Shown here: in pieces, positions 1 through 5,141 of the stretch | Layout: each line of letters starts with the position of its first letter | Numbering within the stretch: position 1 is the stretch's first letter | Source: Lutibacter sp. | Lineage (GTDB): Bacteria > Bacteroidota > Bacteroidia > Flavobacteriales > Flavobacteriaceae | Assembly (NCBI GenBank): GCA_021647265.1 | Contig: JAKIVA010000090.1 | Span: forward strand, 1-6,080 | Length of the DNA stretch: 6,080 nt | Direction: 5' to 3' | Translations under genes and position numbers: made by a program | The notes under the pieces: model-generated | What the model saw: the letters and a program-made list of their open reading frames with translations, nothing else | Databases searched by the model: none | What the model was told of the DNA's origin: nothing

Positions 1-536
1 CATTTAGGCGAACAGGTGATATGGCAAAAGATATTTTGTTAGGCGATAAATTATCTAAAGACACTAAAGAAAACGCCGAACACGTAATGTTAGTAGATTT
101 GGCACGAAACGATTTAAGTAAACACGCTAGCAATGTACAAGTAGAGGTTTTTAAAGAAGTGCAGTATTTCAGTCACGTAATTCACCTAGTTTCTACGGTG
201 CAGGGCAAGCCAAAAGGCAATGCTATTGAAATTGTAGGAGACACTTTTCCGGCAGGAACTTTAAGCGGTGCACCAAAGTATAAAGCAATGCAATTAATTG
301 ATAAATATGAAAATCAAACTCGTGGTTTTTATGGTGGTGCAGTAGGTTTTATTGGCTTAGATAATTCGGTAAATTTGGCAATTGCCATCCGTTCCTTTGT
401 AAGTAAAAATAACACATTGTATTCTCAGGCAGGAGCCGGAATTGTTATAAATTCTACCGAAGAAGGAGAGTTACAAGAGGTAAATAATAAGTTAGCAGCC
501 TTAAAAAAAGCATTAATTATGGCAGCAACTATTTAG
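1..536 (+). CDS. trpE: Anthranilate synthase component I, 3' part (TrpE), start outside window
   Basis: TrpE converts chorismate to anthranilate using ammonia delivered by TrpG, the first step of tryptophan synthesis in the cytoplasm. The reading frame is open from the window edge (first full codon at base 3, giving FRRTGD) to TAG at 534-536, so 177 C-terminal residues are present, against roughly 460-520 for a whole TrpE. An ATG at base 21 is internal, not the start. Conserved chorismate-binding family blocks appear in order: FRRTGD, EHVMLVDLARNDLS (with the histidine regarded as catalytic in the family), TFPAGTLSGAPK, FYGGAVGFIG and the C-terminal QAGAGIV...EEGELQEVNNK block with its Mg2+/chorismate-site glutamates. 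PabB and isochorismate synthases are related, but the adjacent trpG-D-C-F-B-A genes settle the identity. The N-terminal feedback-inhibition region is outside the window. The stop codon abuts a repeat element that fills the gap to trpG. Confidence 0.97.
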   Translation, partial: FRRTGDMAKDILLGDKLSKDTKENAEHVMLVDLARNDLSKHASNVQVEVFKEVQYFSHVIHLVSTVQGKPKGNAIEIVGDTFPAGTLSGAPKYKAMQLIDKYENQTRGFYGGAVGFIGLDNSVNLAIAIRSFVSKNNTLYSQAGAGIVINSTEEGELQEVNNKLAALKKALIMAATI

Positions 537-654
537 GGCGTTCCCTTACTGTCATCTCGAGCGGAGTCGAGAAGAAAAGTAAGGTCGGGCTTTACGCACT
601 CGCTTTTTTGTTAAAAAACAAAAAGAGCTCAAACAAAGCTTCAATCCCTAACGC
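536..654 (+). repeat. Structured intergenic repeat element between trpE and trpG
   Basis: This non-coding stretch fills most of the 141-base trpE-trpG gap and can fold into nested stems. A closing stem pairs GCGTT (538-542) with AACGC (650-654). A second stem pairs CCTTACT (544-550) with AGTAAGG (578-584). Inside its loop lies a third, TCTCGA (555-560) with TCGAGA (567-572). A fourth hairpin pairs TTTTTGTT (605-612) with AACAAAAA (617-624) around an AAAA loop. The pattern GGGCGTTCCC ... GGTCGGGC ... AATCCCTAACGC matches, from memory, a dispersed intergenic repeat common in Bacteroidota genomes; I could not search to confirm this. No T-run follows the last hairpin, so it does not look like an intrinsic terminator. 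The element begins at the last base of the trpE stop codon. Confidence 0.65.
551..573 (+). repeat. Palindromic repeat, GAGCGGAGTCGA family, copy 1 (nested)
   Basis: This copy carries the core GAGCGGAGTCGA (559-570) shared with four other sites in the window. Here the core is flanked so that TCTCGA and TCGAGA form a perfect 6-base-pair stem around GCGGAG. It sits within the loop of the CCTTACT/AGTAAGG stem of the larger trpE-trpG element, which suggests that one repeat family inserted into another or that this is the variable arm of that element. It is GC-rich against an AT-rich background. Confidence 0.8.
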
Positions 655-677
655 AAAAAAAGATAAAAAGTTAAAAT

Positions 678-1286
678 ATGAAAATAATAATCATAGACAA
701 TTACGATTCATTTACCTATAATTTGGTTCATTTAGTTGAAAATATTACAGGAGAATATCCAACGGTATTTAGAAATGATAAAATTTCAATAGAAGCCATA
801 AATAAATACGATTTAATTATGTTATCACCAGGACCAGGTATTCCTGATGAAGCAGGAATTTTAAAAGAAGTCATAAAAACTTACGCAGGCAAAAAGCCAA
901 TTTTTGGAGTTTGTTTGGGTTTACAAGCAATAACCGAAGTCTTTGGAGGGTCGTTAGAGAATTTAGATTCCGTTTTTCACGGAGTTGCTACTACTATGAA
1001 AGTAACCAATAAGGATGCTTCCATATATAAAGGAATTCCAACTAAATTTGAAGCAGCAAGGTATCATTCGTGGATAGCATCAAAAAAAGATTTTCCGTCT
1101 GAATTAGAAATAACAGCAGTGGATGAATTTGGAGATATTATGTCTTTACAGCATAAAACCTACAATATAAGTGCCGTTCAATATCATCCTGAGTCTATTT
1201 TAACACCTTTAGGAGAAAAAATTGTTCGTAATTTTATAGAAGCAATTGAAAAAGGAAATAGTGGTCACCGAGCGGAGTCGAAGTGA
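678..1286 (+). CDS. trpG: Anthranilate synthase component II, glutamine amidotransferase (TrpG)
   Basis: TrpG hydrolyses glutamine and passes ammonia to TrpE to make anthranilate. It is a class I amidotransferase domain throughout: IIIDNYDSFTYNLV at residues 4-17, the oxyanion-strand motif LSPGPG at 49-54, the nucleophile C79 in GVCLGLQAI, and the His-Glu pair H170 and E172 in QYHPES. It is 202 residues long, slightly more than the usual 185-195. ATG at 678 is chosen because MKIIIIDNYDSF is the expected N-terminus; the leader is A-rich, without a clear Shine-Dalgarno. The last seven residues, GHRAESK, and the TGA stop are encoded by a copy of the palindromic repeat, so the native C-terminus was probably near EKGN. 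The tail lies well after the catalytic HPE and should be tolerated. PabA is a close relative and the protein may also serve folate synthesis, but trp operon placement favours TrpG. Confidence 0.96.
   Translation: MKIIIIDNYDSFTYNLVHLVENITGEYPTVFRNDKISIEAINKYDLIMLSPGPGIPDEAGILKEVIKTYAGKKPIFGVCLGLQAITEVFGGSLENLDSVFHGVATTMKVTNKDASIYKGIPTKFEAARYHSWIASKKDFPSELEITAVDEFGDIMSLQHKTYNISAVQYHPESILTPLGEKIVRNFIEAIEKGNSGHRAESK
1263..1286 (+). repeat. Palindromic repeat, GAGCGGAGTCGA family, copy 2 (3' end of trpG)
   Basis: The core GAGCGGAGTCGA lies at 1270-1281. The flanks TCAC (1265-1268) and GTGA (1283-1286) pair to form the outer stem. The copy is read in the trpG frame as GHRAESK followed by stop, so it supplies both the last codons and the TGA of trpG. 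Confidence 0.85.
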
Positions 1287-1290
1287 AAAA

Positions 1291-1330
1291 TCATCATTAC
1301 GAAGGAGGTATAACTGAAGCAACCTCTCAT
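1291..1330 (+). repeat. Second-family intergenic repeat between trpG and trpD
   Basis: The segment TCATTACGAAGGAGGT ... GAAGCAACCTCTCA fills most of the 57-base trpG-trpD gap. It resembles the widespread bacterial intergenic repeat of the form CATTGCGAGG...GAAGCAATCTC, recognised from memory and not searched. GAGGT (1305-1309) can pair with ACCTC (1322-1326). It contains an AGGAGG string, but this lies about 35 bases before the trpD ATG, too far to act as its ribosome binding site. It follows directly after copy 2 of the other family, so two repeat families are adjacent here. Confidence 0.55.
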
Positions 1331-1343
1331 AAAATGAAATACA

Positions 1344-2330
1344 ATGAAAAAAATATTAAATAAATTATTTGAGCAACAACGCTTAACAAAACAAGAAGCC
1401 AAAGAAGTACTTTTTCAAATAGCAAAAGAAAAGTACAACACATCACAACTAGCTTCTTTTTTAACGGTGTTTATGATGCGGCCAATTTCAGTAAATGAAT
1501 TGGCAGGTTTTAGAGAAGCCTTGTTAGAATTGGCTTTAAAAATCGATTTATCAGAATTCAACACCATTGATTTGTGCGGTACAGGCGGCGATGGTAAAAA
1601 CACATTTAATATTTCAACATTAACATCATTTGTAGTTGCAGGTACAGGAAATAAAGTAGCTAAACATGGAAATTATGGCGTTTCTTCCGTGAGTGGTTCT
1701 TCTAATATGTTAGAATATTTAGGGTGTAAATTTACGAACGATGAGGCTACATTAAAAAGTCAAATAGACAAGGCAAATATTTGTTTTTTACATGCGCCGT
1801 TATTTCACCCAGCAATGAAAGCAGTTGGACCAGTTCGTAAAGAATTAGGTTTAAAAACCTTTTTTAATATGTTAGGTCCATTGGTAAATCCAAGTAATCC
1901 ACAAAATCAATTGGTTGGGGTTTTTAACTTAGAAGTTGCCCGAGTTTACAATTATTTATTGCAAGAAACTACCAAAAATTATGGCATTATTTATAGTATT
2001 GATGGCTATGATGAAATTTCGTTAACAAGTGCCTTTAAATTATTTACAAAAGAAAATGAGCAACTAATAACACCTGAAAATTTAGGATTAAAAACAGTAC
2101 AGCAATCAGAAATTTTTGGAGGAAATTCTGTAGCAGATTCAGCTAAAATATTTGTATCAATTTTAGATGGAAATGGAACGGAAGCTCAAAATAATGCAGT
2201 GTTGGCAAACGCGGCATTTGCATTAAAAATAATTGACAATAACAAATTGTTTGAAGCAGCTTTTGAAGAAGCAAAAGAATCGTTAGTGAGTTTAAAAGCA
2301 AAAGAATGTTTAAGTAAATTAATTGAATAA
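1344..2330 (+). CDS. trpD: Anthranilate phosphoribosyltransferase (TrpD)
   Basis: TrpD transfers the phosphoribosyl group from PRPP to anthranilate, giving N-(5'-phosphoribosyl)anthranilate, the second step of the pathway. At 328 residues it has the usual length for a stand-alone TrpD. The small N-terminal helical part is followed by the PRPP diphosphate-binding loop GTGGD at 79-83, then KNTFNIST, the KHGN motif at 107-110 and the SGSSNMLE segment. R165 in GPVRKELG is the conserved anthranilate-site arginine. The metal-binding DE pair is D223-E224 in DGYDEISL. The start at 1344 gives the expected MKKILNKL N-terminus; an ATG ten bases upstream opens only a short frame. Repeats flank the gene on both sides, and no repeat insertion is visible inside it. 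Confidence 0.97.
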   Translation: MKKILNKLFEQQRLTKQEAKEVLFQIAKEKYNTSQLASFLTVFMMRPISVNELAGFREALLELALKIDLSEFNTIDLCGTGGDGKNTFNISTLTSFVVAGTGNKVAKHGNYGVSSVSGSSNMLEYLGCKFTNDEATLKSQIDKANICFLHAPLFHPAMKAVGPVRKELGLKTFFNMLGPLVNPSNPQNQLVGVFNLEVARVYNYLLQETTKNYGIIYSIDGYDEISLTSAFKLFTKENEQLITPENLGLKTVQQSEIFGGNSVADSAKIFVSILDGNGTEAQNNAVLANAAFALKIIDNNKLFEAAFEEAKESLVSLKAKECLSKLIE

Positions 2331-2333
2331 ATA

Positions 2334-2390
2334 GGTCACTGAGCGAAGTCGAAGTGATACTTTGTAAATTTGATTTCGACTCCGCTCAAT
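2334..2390 (+). repeat. Palindromic repeat, GAGCGGAGTCGA family, copy 3 with inverted partner (trpD-trpC gap)
   Basis: Arm 1, TCACTGAGCGAAGTCGAAGTGA (2336-2357), is shown here as TCACTGAGCG plus AAGTCGAAGTGA. It has one change in the core (GCGAAG for GCGGAG) and its own outer stem TCACT/AGTGA. Arm 2, TTTCGACTCCGCTCAAT (2374-2390), is an inverted partner. The two arms pair: GAGCG (2341-2345) with CGCTC (2383-2387), then AGTCGAA (2347-2353) with TTCGACT (2375-2381), with one A-C mismatch and a 21-base loop. The hairpin is followed by an A-run, not a T-run, so it is not an obvious terminator for the operon. It occupies most of the 81-base gap. Confidence 0.85.
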
Positions 2391-2411
2391 TAAAAAAAAA
2401 TAGTAGATTAA

Positions 2412-3197
2412 ATGAATATTTTAGAAAAAATAATAGCACACAAAAAGAAAGAAATAGCACAACTAAAAACAGAGGTTTCTGTTGAGAAACTAGTGAAAAG
2501 CCCCAATTTTAATCGAACGCCAATTTCATTAAAAAAAGCGTTAACAGTTAAAAATTCAACAGGAATTATTGCTGAATTTAAAAGGCAATCCCCTTCAAAA
2601 GGAATTATAAATGAGAAGGTTGAAGTTTTAGATGTAACACAAGGTTATTTAAGAGCAAATGCTGCTGCGCAATCTATTTTAACCGATACGCATTTTTTTG
2701 GAGGAAGTATTTTAGACGTAATCCAAGCAAGAACAGTAAATGAAACAACACCTATTTTAAGAAAAGATTTTATTGTTGACGGATTTCAAATTGTGGAGGC
2801 TAAAGCCATTGGTGCCGATGCTATTTTGTTAATAGCAACATATTTAACAAAAGAAGAATTGAAAAATTATGGCAAATTAGCCGAAGATTTAGGATTGGAA
2901 GTTTTATACGAAGTACACAATAAAGAAGAATTGGATAAAATAGAATTAGACACTAAAATTATAGGGATTAACAATAGGAACTTAAAAACCTTTGAGGTTG
3001 ATTTAGAGCATTCAATTGAGTTAACGAGTCAAATTCCTGAGAGTTGTATCAAAGTTTCAGAAAGTGGTCTTAGCAATCCAAGAGTTATAACAGGTTTAAA
3101 AGAATATGGTTTTCAAGGCTTTTTAATTGGAGAAAATTTTATGAAAACAGAAGATCCAGGACTAGCTTGTGAAGCGTTTATATCACAAATTAGATAA
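2412..3197 (+). CDS. trpC: Indole-3-glycerol phosphate synthase (TrpC)
   Basis: TrpC closes the ring of carboxyphenylamino-deoxyribulose 5-phosphate with loss of CO2 and water to make indole-3-glycerol phosphate. The 261 residues match a single-function (beta/alpha)8 barrel, not the TrpC-TrpF fusion of enterobacteria. Family active-site motifs appear in barrel order: AEFKRQSPSKG with E55 and K57, ILRKDF with K118, GADAILLIA, YEVHN with E167, GINNRNL with N187 or N188, VSESGL with E217 and S218, and the phosphate-binding FLIGENFM near 237-244. The start at 2412 gives MNILEKIIAHKKKEI, a typical N-terminus. The leader is A-rich and lacks a Shine-Dalgarno, which is usual in Bacteroidota. Repeat-bearing gaps of 81 and 73 bases separate it from trpD and trpF. 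Confidence 0.97.
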   Translation: MNILEKIIAHKKKEIAQLKTEVSVEKLVKSPNFNRTPISLKKALTVKNSTGIIAEFKRQSPSKGIINEKVEVLDVTQGYLRANAAAQSILTDTHFFGGSILDVIQARTVNETTPILRKDFIVDGFQIVEAKAIGADAILLIATYLTKEELKNYGKLAEDLGLEVLYEVHNKEELDKIELDTKIIGINNRNLKTFEVDLEHSIELTSQIPESCIKVSESGLSNPRVITGLKEYGFQGFLIGENFMKTEDPGLACEAFISQIR

Positions 3198-3209
3198 AAA
3201 TATAACGGT

Positions 3210-3254
3210 GTACACTGAGCGGAGTCGAAGTGTAACTTCGATTTAGCTTAATCA
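3210..3254 (+). repeat. Palindromic repeat, GAGCGGAGTCGA family, copy 4 with decayed inverted partner (trpC-trpF gap)
   Basis: Arm 1, with core GAGCGGAGTCGA at 3217-3228, has outer stem ACACT/AGTGT (3212-3233). Arm 2 (3236-3254) is a diverged inverted partner that aligns with the partner arm of the copy inside trpF. TCGAAG (3225-3230) and CTTCGA (3236-3241) pair around a 5-base loop. The stem continues to 3216/3250 with three G-T pairs and one mismatch. It fills most of the 73-base gap. Confidence 0.8.
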
Positions 3255-3270
3255 CCAAAAAAATATAAAA

Positions 3271-3960
3271 ATGAAAATAAAAGTTTGTGGAATGCGAGAT
3301 CAAGAGAATGTTTCAAGCCTGTTGGCTTTGAAACCCGATTTTGTAGGGTTTATATTTTACAATAAATCAAAACGTTTTGCAACAGATTTTCCACAAGTAA
3401 AATTTCCTTCAACAATTAAAAAAGTAGGTGTTTTTGTGAATGAAACGGTTGAAGGTATTATAGATAAAGTAAACAAATATCAATTAGATGTTGTGCAATT
3501 GCATGGAGATGAAACAGCTGAATTTTGTCAAAAATTAATGAATACGTTCACAGAGCTAAGTCAAAGTTCCTGCACTGAGCGGAGTCGAAGTGTGATTTCG
3601 ACTCAGCTCAATCACCAAATTAAAACCATAAAAGCATTTTCAGTGGGTGAAAATTTCGATTTTAATCTAACAAAACCCTATGAAAAATATTGTGATTATT
3701 TTCTTTTCGATACTAAAGGCAAAGAATATGGAGGAAATGGAATAAAATTTAATTGGAAAATACTTAAAAATTATAATGGTAGTGTTCCTTTTTTATTAAG
3801 TGGAGGTATTTCAAAAGAAGATAGTACAGAAATTTTATCATTCTTGCGAAGGCAGGAATCTAAATTATGTATAGGTTTAGATATAAATAGTGGTTTTGAA
3901 ATAGAGCCAGCTTTGAAAGATATTGAAAAAATTAAAGAATTTAAAAATAACTTAATATGA
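3271..3960 (+). CDS. trpF: Phosphoribosylanthranilate isomerase (TrpF) with in-frame repeat insertions
   Basis: TrpF isomerises phosphoribosylanthranilate to the carboxyphenylamino-deoxyribulose 5-phosphate used by TrpC. Barrel motifs are in order: KVCGMRD at 4-10 with catalytic C7, DFVGFIFY, VGVFVN, VVQLHGDE, IKAFSV at 120-125, FLFDTKG with catalytic D147, GGNGIKFNW, FLLSGGIS at 174-181 and GLDINSGFE at 202-210. At 229 residues it is about 20-25 longer than the family's usual 200-210. The excess lies in two places. Residues about 93-116 (FTELSQSS, CTERSRSV, then ISTQLNHQ) are encoded by the palindromic repeat and fall in the surface segment between the QLHG strand and the IKAF strand. Residues 190-197 (SFLRRQES) are encoded by another repeat family. 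Neither insertion breaks the frame or removes a catalytic residue, so the enzyme is probably active. The stop overlaps the trpB start in ATGA. Confidence 0.95.
   Translation: MKIKVCGMRDQENVSSLLALKPDFVGFIFYNKSKRFATDFPQVKFPSTIKKVGVFVNETVEGIIDKVNKYQLDVVQLHGDETAEFCQKLMNTFTELSQSSCTERSRSVISTQLNHQIKTIKAFSVGENFDFNLTKPYEKYCDYFLFDTKGKEYGGNGIKFNWKILKNYNGSVPFLLSGGISKEDSTEILSFLRRQESKLCIGLDINSGFEIEPALKDIEKIKEFKNNLI
3548..3615 (+). repeat. Palindromic repeat inside trpF: decayed copy plus copy 5 with inverted partner
   Basis: Copy 5 has core GAGCGGAGTCGA at 3577-3588 and an inverted partner at 3596-3610. GAGC (3577-3580) pairs with GCTC (3606-3609) and GAGTCGAA (3582-3589) with TTCGACTC (3597-3604), with one mismatch and a 7-base loop. 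Immediately upstream, TCACAGAGCTAAGTCAAAGT (3548-3567) matches arm 1 of copy 3 at 17 of 20 positions, so it looks like an older, decayed copy. The two copies are offset by 24 bases and therefore read in the same frame, as FTELSQSS and CTERSRSV. The segment uses CGG and CGA arginine codons, unlike most of this AT-rich gene. Confidence 0.85.
3838..3861 (+). repeat. Third-family palindromic repeat inside trpF (FLRRQES)
   Basis: TTCTTGC (3841-3847) pairs with GCAGGAA (3852-3858), including one G-T pair, around the loop GAAG. The sequence CATTCTTGCGAAGGCAGGAA matches, from memory, a dispersed repeat of many bacterial genomes whose translation is read as SFLRRQES. In trpF it encodes residues 190-197, just before the conserved GLDINSGFE segment, where relatives have a shorter and dissimilar loop. 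Confidence 0.7.
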
Positions 3961-5141
3961 GTTTTTTTGTCGATAAAAATGGATATTACGGTCAGTTTGG
4001 AGGTGCATTTATCCCTGAATTATTATATCCTAATATAAAAGAATTAGAAGATAATTATCTAAAAATATTAGAATCCGATTCTTTCAAAAAGGAATTTAAA
4101 GAGTTGTTAGATAATTATGTTGGCAGACCAACCCCGTTGTATTTAGCAAAGCGATTATCTAAAAAATATGGTGCTAAAGTTTATTTAAAACGAGAAGATT
4201 TAAATCATACAGGAGCACATAAAATCAACAATACAATCGGGCAAATATTAGTTGCCAAACAGCTTGGTAAAAAGCGGATTATTGCTGAAACAGGAGCCGG
4301 ACAACACGGTGTTGCTACAGCAACGGTTTGCGCACTTATGGATTTAGAGTGTATTGTTTTTATGGGTGAAGTTGATATTAAACGACAAGCACCAAATGTG
4401 GCTCGTATGAAAATGTTAGGTGCAACAGTTGTACCGGCAAAAAGCGGTAGTAAAACATTGAAAGATGCCACGAATGAAGCTATAAGAGATTGGATTGGAA
4501 ATCCAGAAGATACTTATTATTTGATTGGTTCGGTAGTTGGTCCTCATCCATATCCAGATATGGTGGCTCGTTTGCAATCTATTATTAGTAAAGAAATTAA
4601 AGAGCAATTATTAGTGCAAACAGGTAATGAAAACCCAGATATGATAATTGCTTGTGTAGGTGGTGGAAGTAATGCAGCAGGTGCATTTTATCATTATTTA
4701 GATACTAAAAACGTACAATTAATTGCCGTTGAAGCAGCAGGTTTAGGGGTTCATAGCGGCCAATCGGCTGCAACCTCTCAATTGGGAGACGTTGGTGTTT
4801 TACACGGAAGTAAAACCATTTTAATGCAAGATAAATACGGACAAGTAATAGAGCCATATTCAATTTCAGCAGGATTGGATTATCCTGGAATTGGGCCTTT
4901 ACACGCTTTTTTACATGAAAGAGAGCGTGCAGTTTTTATGAATGCAACAGACCAAGAAGCGTTAGATGCTGCGTATGAGTTAACAAAAATTGAAGGTATT
5001 ATTCCTGCATTAGAATCGGCTCATGCATTGGCTGTATTGCCTAAAATGAAATTTACAACAGGCCAAGTTGTTGTTGTTAATTTATCGGGCAGAGGAGATA
5101 AAGATTTAGAAACCTATATAACACATTTAAAAGATGAGTAA
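3957..5141 (+). CDS. trpB: Tryptophan synthase beta chain (TrpB)
   Basis: TrpB condenses indole with L-serine to make tryptophan, using pyridoxal phosphate, and receives indole through a tunnel from TrpA. At 394 residues it is the usual TrpB1 length. The PLP Schiff-base lysine is K89 in the HKINN motif, E111 in AETGAGQHG is the catalytic glutamate, GGGSN at 235-239 is the PLP phosphate-binding loop, D308 in GLDYPGIGP is the domain-closure aspartate and S377 in NLSGRGDKD contacts the pyridine nitrogen. The N-terminus with GYYGQFGGAFIPE supports the ATG at 3957. That ATG overlaps the trpF stop by four bases (ATGA), pointing to translational coupling. The gene is free of visible repeat insertions. 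Confidence 0.98.
   Translation: MSFFVDKNGYYGQFGGAFIPELLYPNIKELEDNYLKILESDSFKKEFKELLDNYVGRPTPLYLAKRLSKKYGAKVYLKREDLNHTGAHKINNTIGQILVAKQLGKKRIIAETGAGQHGVATATVCALMDLECIVFMGEVDIKRQAPNVARMKMLGATVVPAKSGSKTLKDATNEAIRDWIGNPEDTYYLIGSVVGPHPYPDMVARLQSIISKEIKEQLLVQTGNENPDMIIACVGGGSNAAGAFYHYLDTKNVQLIAVEAAGLGVHSGQSAATSQLGDVGVLHGSKTILMQDKYGQVIEPYSISAGLDYPGIGPLHAFLHERERAVFMNATDQEALDAAYELTKIEGIIPALESAHALAVLPKMKFTTGQVVVVNLSGRGDKDLETYITHLKDE

Noticed and set aside
603..625. A/T-rich hairpin in the trpE-trpG gap as a terminator or attenuator
   Set aside because: There is no T-run after it, the stem is weak in GC, and it lies inside an operon whose downstream genes need transcription. No leader peptide or tandem Trp codons are present.
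1302..1309. AAGGAGGT upstream of trpD as a ribosome binding site
   Set aside because: It is about 35 bases from the chosen start, belongs to a dispersed repeat, and no good start codon lies at the proper distance.
2365..2372. TAAATTTG matches the Bacteroidota -7 promoter pattern TAnnTTTG in the trpD-trpC gap
   Set aside because: No matching upstream -33 TTTG at the right distance, and the string lies in a repeat hairpin loop in AT-rich DNA, where chance matches are common (another occurs inside the IS end).
2336..2400. Repeat hairpin as an intrinsic terminator before trpC
   Set aside because: The hairpin is followed by an A-run on the + strand. On the - strand the T-run precedes the hairpin instead of following it.
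3018..3043. GAGTTAACGAGTC in trpC as a repeat remnant
   Set aside because: It encodes the ordinary TrpC segment leading to the conserved SESG motif, and there is no length excess in the protein.
4205..4607. Open frames on the - strand within trpB, and similar ones in trpD and trpA
   Set aside because: They are shadows of strongly conserved + strand genes and show no recognisable protein motifs.
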